DNA from: Pieris napi
Taxonomy: Eukaryota; Arthropoda; Insecta; Lepidoptera; Pieridae
NCBI RefSeq assembly: GCF_905475465.1
Contig: NC_062240.1
Span: 12,911,001-12,975,000 of the forward strand
Length of the DNA stretch: 64,000 bases
Direction: 5' to 3'
The position numbers were made by a program, and so were the translations under genes. The notes beneath the pieces are model-generated. The model was given only the letters and a program-made list of their open reading frames with translations. It did no database searches and was not told where the DNA came from. Positions 47,061-58,944 of the stretch are shown piece by piece (the stretch's first letter is position 1; every line of letters begins with the position of its first letter).

Positions 47061-48468
47061 ATGTTCAGTAAAGTGAGTTATTTATTACGATAATTTAAAT
47101 TTTAATTGTTTGTCATAACAAAATCATACAACACCTATTTTAAATAAAGCACAATATGAATAATTACGCTTCATAATTAATGTGTGGACTTTATATTGGG
47201 TAATCCATATAAGGACCGATAGAAAATATAAAAAGCTAATTGAAATTTGATTAGTCATTTGAATAGAGGATTATTAATCAATTAACTAAACATAATTGTA
47301 GCTTAAATCAATAAAGGTACATAAATTATTTTTTTTAAATTTCTAGATTGTAGCTTTTGGAGCCATCCTGGCCGTAGCCAACGCCGGCTACTACGCTTAC
47401 GGGCCAGCTGTATCTTCTCAAAGCATTGTCCGTCATGATGAAGCTTTAGGACACCTGGCTGCTCCAGCATATGCCGTGCCTTTGTCTTATGCCGCACCTT
47501 TAGCATATGCTGCCCCTGTGGCTTATGCTGGATCTTACGAAGGACATGATGAACATGTAATTATAATTATTAATTAGATATTATATATTAATGATTTTTA
47601 TGCGTTGCTGCTTAATTTGTCTACAATATTGTTTTCAATTATTTAATTAACTTTTTTTTAATAGGCCTATCCAAAATACGACTTCGCGTACTCCGTGGCT
47701 GACCCTCACACCGGTGATCACAAGTCCCAGCACGAGAGCCGCGACGGTGATGCAGTCCATGGGTCCTACAGCCTTGTGCAACCCGATGGCGTTCTAAGAG
47801 AGGTCCACTACACTGCTGATGACCACAACGGGTAATGCAAATTACATAGACTGTAATCGAAGTTGCAGTGTTGGCCTAGTGGCTTCAGCGTGCGTTTCAC
47901 ATCCTGGGGTCGTAGATTCGATCCCCAGCTGTGCACCAACGGATTTTCTGTCTATGTACGCATTTAACACTCGCTTGTATGGTAAAGGAAAACATCGTGA
48001 TGAAACCCTCGACAGTGTGTGTAGGCACAGAAGGTTGATCACCTGCGTGCCTATTAGAAATTATCACCGAAAAGATAACCTTAATCTGAGGCCCAGGCCT
48101 AAAAGATTGTAGCGCCATTGGTAAATATATATCTATTCGAAGTTGAAATGAAATTTAATCATTGGTTTAGCATATATAATCACAAAAGGTGAACGGAAAT
48201 GTCATTTGGTGCAGTTCAACTGGGAGTCAAAGTTTTTATTTACGATTACTAGTATGATGAATATTACAATAAACGTACCTTTTTGTTTACTAAAAAGCTT
48301 TTGTGTATGACGCATCGGAAACTAGTTCAAAAGACTAACGAAGTTTAGTTAATCTGTATTTGTCAAAACTGTTTTGATTCTAACATTGCATTTTTTTACA
48401 GTTTCAACGCCGACGTCCATTACTCCGGCCCTTCCTACCACGCCCAGCCAGCCTACCATCATTACTGA
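47061..48468 (+). CDS. Gene 11: RR-2 cuticular protein, 151 residues, 4 exons
   Basis: Coding exons are 47061-47072, 47347-47556, 47665-47831 and 48402-48468. The protein starts M-F-S-K-I-V-A-F-G-A, with a signal peptide of about 17-18 residues. It has AVSSQSIVRHDE, an AYAVPLSYAAPLAYAAPVAY segment, and an RR-2 domain at 79-137: YDFAYSVADPHTGDHKSQHE, SRDGDAVHGSYS, VHYTADDHNG. The block after the intron reads FNADVHY instead of FNAVVHN. It ends QPAYHHY. Donors GTAATT (exon 2) and GTAATG (exon 3) are weaker than in the neighbours. A SINE sits in intron 3. I see no AATAAA downstream; AATATA near 48510 may serve. Expected role: secreted chitin-binding cuticle protein. Confidence 0.92.
47865..48122 (+). 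mobile_element. tRNA-derived SINE in intron 3 of gene 11
   Basis: Plus-oriented, near full length: head CAGTGTTGGCCTAGTGGCTT, B box AGATTCGATCC, 3' end GATTGTAGCGCCATTGG. It starts 33 bases after the exon 3 donor. Confidence 0.85.
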
Positions 48469-48539
48469 TTCCTAAGTTCTGATTGCGTACTTTAAACTTA
48501 AGTCTATTTATTCAAATATAAAAGTTTATCATCAAAATT

Positions 48540-49520
48540 TGTTTTAATTATTTAGTAAAAACAGCATGTAGTTAGTACGTATCAAATCTATGGTCTAAAC
48601 GAGGGTTACATTGTTTTTTAAGTATCTATTTATCATCTTAATAATTATCAGGAGTCATTTAAATTAAATAGCCTGCTTAATATAACCCGCTCACCGTTTA
48701 GTGTAATCTACACTCACTCATGCAATCAAGCGTGTTACGCGTGGACTAATTTTTTTAAAAGAAAATAAATTAGGAGAAGAAATTGTTGTGTATTAGGAAA
48801 TGTCAAAATTGTAGTTGCAAAAAATTAACTATCAAGTTTGTAATGGAAGAGCTGGGAACCCTAAAAATGTTCATTATAATCAGAATAGTCACCAGAAGGA
48901 GATAAAGCTCAGCTCAGATAGACTCCCAGCAAACACAGCATCCACCCCCGATTATATTAAAAAAATCGATTGACTTTATTATAAAACCTGGTCTAAATAT
49001 ATTTTTATTCTTTATATTTTCCAAATTATTAACTTGGTGAGAAACAATTTATTCCTCATAGATAATGTAGAAATTGGACCAATGTAAAAATCCGAATCGT
49101 ATGTGTAATAAAATATAACATGCAAATAACCGCAAGGGATATGAAGTAATATCAAGATATTTAAACTAATTTATAATGGAACATAAAGAAAGAAATAAAT
49201 TTCATAATTGTTATTGTAATACTGTGAGAAAATATTGACTTTGATTTTTCGATTGGCGTAATATCCGAATTCGCACGATAAAGCTGCTTGTATAAGAATT
49301 TTGGCTGATTACTTAAATTGTAATCTGAAGTGTATCAATTTGTAAATATAAATGATACAAGTATCTTACTTGCTTACTCAGATATAGCTTCAACATAAGT
49401 TTTATTTCTCCTTGAATGAGACCCAGGACATCCAGACCTGAGTTACGGCGATACTCATATTCAATAGATGTCAATAGCCTTTTTTCTTTAAAATTCACAT
49501 ATTTTTTTACTAAAGAATTG
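48540..49520. other. AT-rich intergenic stretch
   Basis: No gene or named repeat seen. Confidence 0.4.
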
Positions 49521-49527
49521 TGTTGCG

Positions 49528-49714
49528 GATACCGGCAAACATCTTGAACATATTATCTTGCCGGCGCAGAAGCAATTTTTAGGTATCACTTTGTGTACGG
49601 CGACGGGAGAGTGACGTGTCGATCGCGTGATTGGGATCAGTTGACGATGGTGTCCTGCGATGCGCAAACTTTCCCCCAATCCCTTGTTTAATAACCAAGA
49701 AGTTTGCCGGTATC
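49528..49714. mobile_element. Small MITE with terminal inverted repeats (187 bases)
   Basis: Left end GATACCGGCAAACATCTT and the reverse complement of the right end GATACCGGCAAACTTCTT match at 17 of 18 positions. The interior is GC-richer and non-coding. I could not identify a target duplication or a superfamily. Confidence 0.7.
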
Positions 49715-49770
49715 TGTAATTACTATTTATTATAATATACCGTTGTTATTCATAAATTTGTTTATATAAA

Positions 49771-50036
49771 CTAGTGGCGCTGCAACCTCAATCAAAATCA
49801 AATCAAATATTGACCTCATGTTTTTGTATTTGTTTCGTTGTCATTTTTTTGGCCAATATATTTGGCCTTCTGTGCCTAACATAGACCGTCAAGGTTTTGG
49901 GTCTAAGACATGCCATTTTCCACGCACGGTGCCAACGAGTGATAATAGCGCAAAGTCCGTTAGAGCACACCCGGGGTTTCAACCTACGACGACAGGGATA
50001 AGAGTCGCACGCTCAGGCCACTAGGCCAACACGGCT
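49771..50036 (-). mobile_element. tRNA-derived SINE
   Basis: Minus-oriented copy of the main family from TAGTGGCGCTGCAACC to CCACTAGGCCAACACGGCT, with a small AATCAAATCAAAT change near the 3' end. Confidence 0.8.
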
Positions 50037-50039
50037 CTA

Positions 50040-51300
50040 AAATTAATTGTTAAAAGACTCCACCAATATTCTCTTTATATACAACGTAACTGTGTTTATC
50101 TACTTCTTTAATTACTTTAATATCCGAGATAAAATCGATGTAGTCTAAAATACTATCGAAACCTTATTTTAATTACAGTACAAATACAGCTTTATTTGTA
50201 ATAATTTTACACCTCAGTGGTTGTACATGTATAATAAGAATCAGTAAAGTACAATCTAAATCGTTTCTAAAGTCTCCTTCAAAATTGCAATAGATTACTT
50301 ATATATTATACTAATTAATGTTAGTCAGTTGTTGCCCATTATGTTTTTCATTTCGTCTGCTCAACGTGTATAAAGCCTATGTGGGCCTGGGTATCCGGAA
50401 GCTATATCCAGGACGCTCCCTTCCCTCGGTATGCGCTGGTTCGGCTGTCGCGTGTCAGTATAATAAAAAAAAGGAATCCAATAATCGAGCAGACTAAGAC
50501 TAGCACTTACCATCAACAGTGGTGTGTCCCAGTCCAAGCACTGGATCCTTAAATTGATGAATAAAGTAAATTCGGTACGGTATGCGGTCTAATTCAGTGC
50601 GCACGCGACGGCGGTTAAAATTTTAACTATTATCCCTGCGCCATCATGCCGGAACGCCACCTACCATCTCCGGTTCGTGTGTCAAAGTCAAAATCGACAA
50701 TTGTCATCCTTCTTTGACTGACACCGATGTAGCGCGAACAAAGCCTTTTTTACACAAAGCGCCTTTCTAATATATTGATCTGCTTGAAATGTTAATTATT
50801 TTATCATAAAATATATTATCTCTTTTCTATTGAGTATAATATAGCTGAAAGTGCCCAAATTAAAATCATGAAGCATCTTCTCATACGCTGGACTTGGTTA
50901 TTCATAAAATTTAACTGCTTGATTTGTTTTAAAATTAAACATTCGTAATTTCAAAAACCGTCAAAACCGTTTTCTAGATAGCGTCGCAAGAGTCCCTGCC
51001 AATATCCATGCCTCTAAACATGTAAATAAAAGTTTTTTCGTTTTGTTTATCATATTGATCATACATATATATTATGATTTTAATCAAAAATTAAACTGCA
51101 AGACAGTGCAAGGATTGGACAGGCACATACATATTATTTTGTAAGCATGGCACGTCATCGTCGATTCGATAACTTCTCGTTTTACGTCACGTGACTGACG
51201 TATAAAAATTACTCTTCTTAATCATGTTTATTTACTCCAAATGATTTTTAAAGCCTTTATTTTTGAATACTCTGTCTATTATTTATTATTTACTACATTA
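50040..51300. other. Intergenic stretch without recognised features
   Basis: GC-richer patches at about 50380-50470 and 50560-50760 may be repeat debris. No coding family recognised. Confidence 0.4.
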
Positions 51301-51374
51301 CGCTAAATGATACAACGATCTATAGATTGTTTTCATGAGTAAGCACATTGCGTTATAACAAGCAATATAATTAA

Positions 51375-51384
51375 AACGGCCGTT
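51375..51384. promoter_or_regulatory. Conserved 10-base palindrome upstream of gene 12
   Basis: AACGGCCGTT, about 44 bases upstream of the TATA box. The palindrome and flanking ATCCGTTACTAG are kept upstream of genes 13 and 14. Conservation may only reflect recent duplication. Confidence 0.3.
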
Positions 51385-51427
51385 ATCCGTTACTAGTATC
51401 CTTGACACCCCACCCATTTTCATTTAA

Positions 51428-51435
51428 TATAAAAA
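51428..51435 (+). promoter_or_regulatory. TATA box of gene 12
   Basis: TATAAAAA, 79 bases before the ATG. Confidence 0.72.
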
Positions 51436-51506
51436 GTGATCGAGTTTAATTCATATCACACTTAATCCACAACTTGACGTGCAACGTTTAATTCTAATTC
51501 TACAAA

Positions 51507-52319
51507 ATGTTCAGCAAAGTACGTTTTTCTTAGATTACTATCAAGTTATTAGAAACTTAAAGTTAGAATAAGAATAGCTGAGGATACGTTTTATTCATTA
51601 AAAGTTTAATTTATTTTTCTTATTATAAAAGTTATTCTTTTCCAGGTTATCGCATTCGGCGCTTTCTTAGCCGCTGCCAAAGCTGGTCTGCACGGCCAAG
51701 CTGTGTCATCTCAGAGCATTGTCCGTCATGACACCGGCTATGGATCAGCTGCCTACGCGCCTTTAGCCTACGGAGGACATTATGGAGCTTCTCAGTACGA
51801 TGGACACGACACCTATGTAAGAATTTAAATTTTTGTTTCGATTTAGGCTCTATCGCTTATAGTTCTTTGATTGAAAACATTTTTTACCTCAAAATTATTA
51901 CAATATACAAATAATCATAAACTTCATAAACTTTTTATGCAGGCGCACCCAAACTACGACTTCTCCTACTCCGTGGCTGACCCCCACACCGGAGACCACA
52001 AGTCCCAGCACGAGAGCCGCGACGGTGACGCAGTCCACGGCTCCTACTCCTTGGTGCAGCCCGATGGCTCCCTCAGACAGGTCCACTACACTGCTGATGA
52101 CCACAACGGGTAAGAAATCATTTGAAAATAAATTTAAAGCGTTCATATCTTATTCTTTTAATGAATAAAACACTTTTTATTACACATTAAACAAAAGTTA
52201 AATAAAACAATCATAAAGGTATATTAATTCATTTCTTTTTATTTTTCAGATTCAACGCAGTAGTACACAACTCCGCGCCCTCAGTTCACCCCCAGCACGC
52301 CTACCACCACCACTACTAA
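51507..52319 (+). CDS. Gene 12: RR-2 cuticular protein, 139 residues, 4 exons
   Basis: Coding exons are 51507-51518, 51646-51816, 51943-52109 and 52250-52319. The protein starts M-F-S-K-V-I-A-F-G-A-F, with a signal peptide of about 17 residues (LAAAKAG). It has AVSSQSIVRHD, a short Gly/Ala/Tyr region (YAPLAYGGHYGASQYDGHDT), an RR-2 domain at 66-124 (YDFSYSVADPHTGDHKSQHE, SRDGDAVHGSYS, VHYTADDHNG then FNAVVHN) and the end QHAYHHHY. It encodes the same protein as gene 13; the one exon 2 difference I see is silent. Exon 1 uses a GTACGT donor, shared with genes 13 and 14. Poly(A) signal at 52353-52358. Expected role: secreted chitin-binding cuticle protein. Confidence 0.95.
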
Positions 52320-52396
52320 GCTATCCCCAAAGTTTCTACAAAATGACTGTTAAATAAATTATATTTAAACAAATGTATTTCTTTTATTTAACATGC

Positions 52397-53215
52397 TATA
52401 GTTGATCGAAACACATCATATTAGTTTAATGAATTTTTATGAGGGTAGTTCAAAAATATTTGAACTCGGCCGATTGTCACACTTGTTAGTCACTGTTTAG
52501 TTTTACTTGGATTATGTAAGGCGCAATTTTATTTTGATTTATACGTTTTTGTTAATTATATTTGTTAAAAGTAACTATTAAATTAATAATTTTATAGTAA
52601 GTTTTTTGTGCGTTTTGTAAACTATTGTGATGCAAGGTATCACTATCAATAAGTTTCCAAACTAATACAATTTGTCCAAATCCAAACGACTGACAATTGT
52701 GTGCTTTGTAAGGATTGAGGACTCTTCTTGGTAAGGATACATCGTAACGAGGTATGTACTCATTATTTATCTCTGCCTTTCAATAAATTTAAGAAATGTA
52801 TTAAAGAAAAGCTGTGTAAAAAGGCTTACTATAAAGTCGACGATTATCTAGTTGATAAAAGGGCCTGGGACTAGTGCTAGACAGGCTACCTCTAATTAAT
52901 TTGCGATATTTGTTTTAAAATAAGTGTTGTTTGATGATTTGCTATTTTAAAAGAGTACCGAGAGTTTTTTACGCCGGCTTTTTCTCTCGGCCTACACCCT
53001 CTGTCTTCTTTGCCGATGAGTAGGGATGCCTACAAATTCAAATTTAATGACGTGGAATAAGTGATACATGTATCTTATGTTCCATAATAAACATATTTTA
53101 TTTTTATTTTTTAAGTATAAAATTGTGTGTCGGCCACCGAACCGTTCTTTGTGGTAAATATTTTTTTTGTTAGCAAAGCGTGGTTAAACAAATGTATCTA
53201 TTTTGTTTAACATGC
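52397..53215. repeat. 819-base insertion in the gene 12 3' flank
   Basis: The gene 13 3' flank is continuous with sequence that in gene 12 is split: homology stops at about 52396 and resumes at 53216. The insertion sits between two 31-base near-copies (52366-52396 and 53185-53215, both starting TAAACAAATGTAT and ending TTTAACATGC). Inserted sequence is not recognised. Confidence 0.5.
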
Positions 53216-53639
53216 ATTAGTGTTGTTATTAAGAAATTAATTTAATCATTATTATAACAAGAGTAGTTGTCACGCGGTGTGTAGGGCTGAATGTAGCCCA
53301 CGTGTTTGGGTATTAATGGTCATCTGGGACTTTGGGAAAATAAACCTTTCCTACGAAGGATCGTGTTCTGTAATTACAAAACCTGTGATGGCTTAAAATG
53401 CATTCAATTTCTCAGTCGAATGCCTCCTGCTCTCGGTAAGTTTCTTATAGCGAGGATAAAGGTGAGCTGGGCTGGGCTGCAAACAGCTCTCGAGATGCAC
53501 GGAAGAGATTAAACCTAACATAAATCACACATTAACCAATATTTGTCTCATAGAATGTATGGAAGATTTTCTTTAAAATTTTCATTTCTTTACTTCTTAA
53601 TTTTTATTGTAATTGCGTTATAAAGATATTACTATATTA

Positions 53640-53700
53640 ATACCAATTAAACAATCCAAGTATATAGATATATAAAGCAATCCAAGTATATAGATATTGG
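53640..53700. repeat. Short tandem duplication
   Basis: CAATCCAAGTATATAGATAT occurs twice with a few bases between. Confidence 0.65.
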
Positions 53701-54384
53701 TAGATATTGGGATTTGCAAGAGAAAGATAATAAAAATTTGTCTCAGTTTTGCAAGGTGTGCGTCGGTACGGGGTTGTGTCAAAATCCCAATCTGATGATT
53801 GTGATAATTAATACGTCGTGTCTTCACGCTCAATTCTCTCGTTTACTTCCATACTTGTATACTTATACAATCTGTATACATACTTGACATTTTTGATCCT
53901 CTTTCCAAAAGCTCACACACGTTCCACATGTTTTTTAAAGAGTTATTTACATCGTAATAATAATAATCGGCCATAGGAACATTTCTGACGTCAAGAGTAT
54001 TGACTCCATATGTAGTTTTGTCTGCTTACAAATAACTGAAATACCTTTGTGTACCCACAAAATTTTAACAGTAAATTAACATCTGCAAATTGAAGTATAT
54101 ATACATTTTTAGTATTACATACTTAAATATCTCAAAATTATCTCAAAATTTCGTATTTAAATGTACTTCTTAATAATAGAATATTATGTTAGGCATTACA
54201 CTATCTTGTATGGACCAGTTCAAACTGATATATTATTAACTTATATACCATTTTCACTTCGTGTACATAAATCTACACCATTGTTCAGGTATACCAGTAT
54301 TACTCTGTACCTTCACTAGATGGCCAGGTTCCACACTGACAACCTTAAACATCTAGAAATACATAAACTGTGTGTATTGCTTTT

Positions 54385-54530
54385 AGAGTTTATTGCCAGT
54401 TCTTCTCGTCCGTACTACTCCCTTTATTTGAGAACTAAGTAAATGTAAAATTAATAGCATTTAGCATTGAATATTTATTTCTCTATTGACCTTCATAAGT
54501 GTGTGTTACCTAAATGAGTAACTGATTTTG
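54385..54530 (-). repeat. Dispersed repeat with AAATCATTTATTCA start, copy 5
   Basis: On the plus strand shows TTTATTGCCAGTTCTTCTCG, TTTACTTAGTT in reverse, GACCTTCATAAGTGTGTGTTACC and AAATGAGTAACTGATTTTG, the reverse complement of the family at 25380. Confidence 0.55.
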
Positions 54531-55499
54531 AATTTTGCAGTTTTCAGGTCGCTTATGAGGAAAATGGAGCTAACATCAACTTCGCCCTCTGCTGAATCTA
54601 TATTGAACATGCGGAGTGACATTATTGGATTCTGCATACCAGTGAAGGAGAGACTTCACTATGTTTTCAAATATCTTTTCAAAACATGATGATAATGACA
54701 TTGGACGATAGGAACATATCTCTTTATCGTGATGTGGAACTAATCTGTTCAGGTAATTGATTGTATATCTACATAAAAAATTGTACTTATGACATTGTGT
54801 TGTAAATATGGTTTAATTAATATTCCTACACAAGACAGAAAGTATTTGTGAATTTTTATTATAGAAATTTTAACCAGAAATATGAAAAGATTGATGGGCT
54901 TTTAACCATGTCTCATTTATTAGAGAAATAGCCATTATTTTTTATCTTATCATTTTCATTTAAGAGTGTTGTAAGATATTTTTTATGATTAGCACCTTAC
55001 ACATTGGATAGCGAGCATGTTTAATATGATTGTGTGTCTATTATGTAGATTTTGAATGATTATATATTTAATAAATGTTGCAGTGTCAGGTTCATTATCA
55101 TTCTTATTACTAATTTGAACCAGTGTTTGAAACAGGGCCATAAGTACATCACTGAGCCTGTTAGATAGGCTTAATATTAACTTATTAATTTACATGTTTA
55201 GGTACATTATTTAAGCTATTCACTTTTGTATTTACAGGGTTGGAGTGTGGTGGAAGAGGAGGAAGTCAGGCTTTTTTGTAATGGCAACGCTTGCATATGT
55301 TATAATATTTATCTTTTTTAGATTTTCATTTTGGACAAAGTTTACATATAGCCAAATAAGATCCACTGCACTTTATGCAGCAATAATCTCATTTGATTTA
55401 CTGCAATCTTTATATTTGTTTATGTTCGCCTAAACAAAAAAGAGCAACGCTGTTAGCAATTAATTTTTTTGCATAGTGATTAAATTTAAAACATTTGTA

Positions 55500-58400
55500 A
55501 CACTGTTGCAGGGGCAACACTTGCATAGGGGGGGGCCTGGGCCTATGCTTCTACGGTTCCCAGCACGACATGATTGCATTGCATGGTAGCATAGGCGCAG
55601 GCGTGGCCTTGGGAGTAGCGCCAGTCGTTGAGATCTCCAAGACAAGTTTGGTGGACTAGCCTTCCTGAGGTTTGCCGACCCTGTTCTTGGTCTAATACCT
55701 TATGTAATAGACGCAACTAAAACCACCAAGCGAACTATTGCAGGGATGGAGAGGTCATGTCCTTGCGAGTTCATCGTCCAAAATGGAAGGACGGTGGACA
55801 GTCAATGACCTCCCGCGTGTTTGGCCCGTGCGCGGGGACCCGTACAGGGGTATGAAGGAGTCCTGGAGGTTGAGTGGCGTAGTGCGCCGTTTACAGTTGC
55901 GCGCTGCACACAACACACCTCTTTGGTCCGGATTTCCCCTCACACGGGAGGCCGTGGATTAGCTGCCCATGGTCAACCGGCTGTGGTATCCCATAAGCGG
56001 GCTACCTAGCGAGAGTCGGGGTGTGGATGGGGGGCCGTCGACGTGGCACGGGACTCGGGGTGAGTTTGCGTCATCGTCTCGTGATGCGAACAGCTCTGTA
56101 CTCCTTTGCTGCGTGCGGACGCGTCTGCCTGTCCACGCGCTTGCTCTATACCGAAAGAGTAGCTCTGACGTCGCTTGCTTGCTCCGACTGTGAATTTTTT
56201 GACTCGAGTCTATAAACAAAAACAAAAAACAACATACGGCTGCGTCTACGGATGCGCCATTAACAAGCAAACCCAGGGCTGCGTCTCAGGACGTGCTGCG
56301 GTGCAAGTCACCAGTGGCACGATACTCTGATGCCCGTCTCTTACACGGATGCGCCTATTCAGGCAGCGTCTAAGACTCAAAAGGAGTGGGAAACGACTAG
56401 CGATGCGCCAAACCGTGCAGTATCCAAGACTGTACCCACTCCGAAAGAACCCCAAACACTATCGCACAGGGATGCGTCCACTGTTGCGGCAAGGCTAACT
56501 GCATTGGTTGAGCCAAAGAAGCCCACTCCGAATGATGCAACAGCAATGTCTGCGTCTGAAAGTGAGGCATCCGCGGCAAGAACAATGTGGAAGACTGAAG
56601 CTGCGACGGAGAATGCAACCAGTGCATCGTCCTCATCTATAGATAAGTTGACCCTGAATACCGCAATTCAGAAACCGGTTCTTACTCATGGTATGAGTGC
56701 CTCAAAAAGGCGACGGCTCAAGAACGCCAAAAGAGCGGCGGAAGAGCAGAAGCTGGCAACCAACGCTACTACGGCTACGGCTACTTGGGGACCCAAAATC
56801 TACCCCTTAGAGCTACTACAGCAGCAGGAGGAAGAATGGGGGCACCGACACCGACAGGGTCCAATGCCGTGCTTAAGACCGATAGCTCTAAGCTCAGCAC
56901 GAGACCTAATGGCAGTAACCAACCCAAAAAACCAATAACTAACCAGCAAACACAGGGCCAGAAACGCAAACGGCCGGAGGACTCCGTTAAACCAAACAGA
57001 CCTCAACGGTGGGAGGGACCACGGCCAGTTATGTGGAAGCAGCAGCATCATATAAAGCTGAAGCTGTTATGACTGAGCCCTTCATGGATATGACACAAGA
57101 ACAAGTTGAAAACATCCGCCAATAGATCCAGGGAAAGCTTCAGGATGAGCTCATGGCGGATCTTGACGCTTCCCTGACAGCAGAACCTAATGACATCAAG
57201 TTTCAGCATAATGCTGAAATGGTTGACTAGAACATGTGATGTCAATACCTCTCCTATACCTGACACCAAGTTGGTGGTTCGGCCACAATCGGCAATTCCG
57301 AAAAAGATTCCTTGCCTACTCCATGTACCAGAGTTTACGGAGACGGCCAATGCCTCCCACGTCATTGACAAGGGATGCTGAGGCCGGCCGAGTTGCCGAT
57401 ACCCACGCCCCGATGGAGGCGGTTCAACAACCACCTTCACAGGTGACAAATAACCTCGGATGAGGATTTCTTTCTGGAGACTAGGGGAGTAAATTCAGCG
57501 ATAGCTGTCTGCGCTTCTCCCCCTCACCAGACTGACCTTATCCAAGCCAACCTCCAGCACAGCGAAACAGCATCGGCTTCCCTGCGCAGACTGCTGGAGA
57601 GCAACCCGAAGATTATTGCCGTGATCCAGGAGCCATGGATTGGGAATGGCATGATATGGCCTGGGTAACATTGGCGGTAAACTTCTACCGGACACCTCCG
57701 TAAGTAACCCAAGAAGATGCATACTACAACCTAAACATGTACCGACAGTAGTAATAAACGAACTATGTTCAATGGACCTTACAGTTGTTAGGTTACCCGG
57801 GAACACGCACTCAGATCGACACGCATCGGCCTTGCATCCGCCTACTTACCGGGCGACGAGGCCATTCCCACTTCAGAACGCATCCCTCTGGTTGACTACT
57901 GCGAGAGGGAGAAACTGAAACTCATCATCCCGGCAGACTCCAATGCACATTATACGCAATGGGTAATGCCAATACCAACGCTCGAGGTGAGAATATGCCT
58001 TATTTTATTCTTAGCACTAATCTTATCGCAAACAGCGGTTTAGAACCAACATTAATTATTAATACACGTTCACAAACTATAATAGATCTAACAATGGTTA
58101 CAGCGGGTCTGTCTGTTCATATACAGGACTGGCACGTGTCCAGCGAATTATCGTACTCGGATCATACATTTATCCGCTTTGCAATCAAAAACTACCTCAA
58201 CCGCAACCAAGAAGAATATCTCAGCACCGATTTAGCTAAGTTTTACAGACAATAGTCTGAAGTAGACAATCTAACAATACCAACAACCATTGATTCAAAC
58301 GATATAGACAAATATCTAAATAACCTAACGTCCCTACTCAAGCTGTGAGCAGTCGTGTCCCCTCACCATACCAAGATGGGGGGGCAAACATAACTGGTGG

Positions 58401-58870
58401 TGTCCCGAATTGGAGAGACACTGTCGGAAGGTCAGCAAACTGTTTAATAGAGCTAGGAATACACTGTTACCCCCCGATAGAGACAAGAATACAGTCGCGA
58501 GGAAACGGCTTAAAATAGTTCTTCGTATTATGAAGCAAGAGAGAGCCCTATCAATCAATCGGCTGTCTTAAAAAACCTGATAACTCATTTACAAAAACCG
58601 ACGTAGAAACATGTGAACTACTACTACTGGCAACTCATTTTTCAGGTTGTATAATTGATAACGAATAGTCATAGCAACCCTATTCAGAAAGAGCCACGGT
58701 CAGCTCAGACTGGCATGTCGCTGACAAAATAATCTTCAAATAAAAAGTTACATGGGCTATCAACTCCTTCCTACCATTTAAAGCGGTTGGTTTGGATGGC
58801 ATTTTCCCAGGTCTACTAAGATGGAGTCGGAATCTAATACCCTTTAAAAAGTTTAAAATCTCCGAAAGTC
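55500..58870 (+). mobile_element. Degraded I/LOA-like LINE, 3'-truncated
   Basis: A GC-rich island with many stops and frameshifts. ORF1-like coding runs from about 56330 to 57450: a Thr/Ala-rich part, a basic stretch SKRRRLKNAKRAAEEQK, then MTQEQVENIRQ. ORF2-like coding starts near 57530 with the endonuclease: QANLQHSETASASLRRLLES, IIAVIQEPWIGNG, then ADSNAHYTQW near 57930 (Asp-x-Asn motif) and SELSYSDHTFIRF near 58150 (SDH motif). It goes on to WWCPELERHCRK and LFNRARNTLLPPDRD. The start of the reverse transcriptase (WAINSFLPFKAVGLDGIFPG) is visible near 58760-58815, after which the match ends. The link of 55500-56300 to the element is uncertain. Confidence 0.78.
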
Positions 58871-58944
58871 AGAGGCAATCCCATGCTCATTACTCTGAAT
58901 CGTCAAAACTAAATTATAATTAACGTAATTAAGGCGTATTTGTA

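Noticed and set aside
55738..55962. MQGWRGHV ORF as a reverse transcriptase C-terminus
   Set aside because: There is only a short resemblance to LINE C-terminal motifs; too weak to call.
56330..56938. 202-codon ORF as a new host gene
   Set aside because: It lies in frame-broken ORF1-like sequence just upstream of LINE endonuclease motifs, so it is retrotransposon debris.
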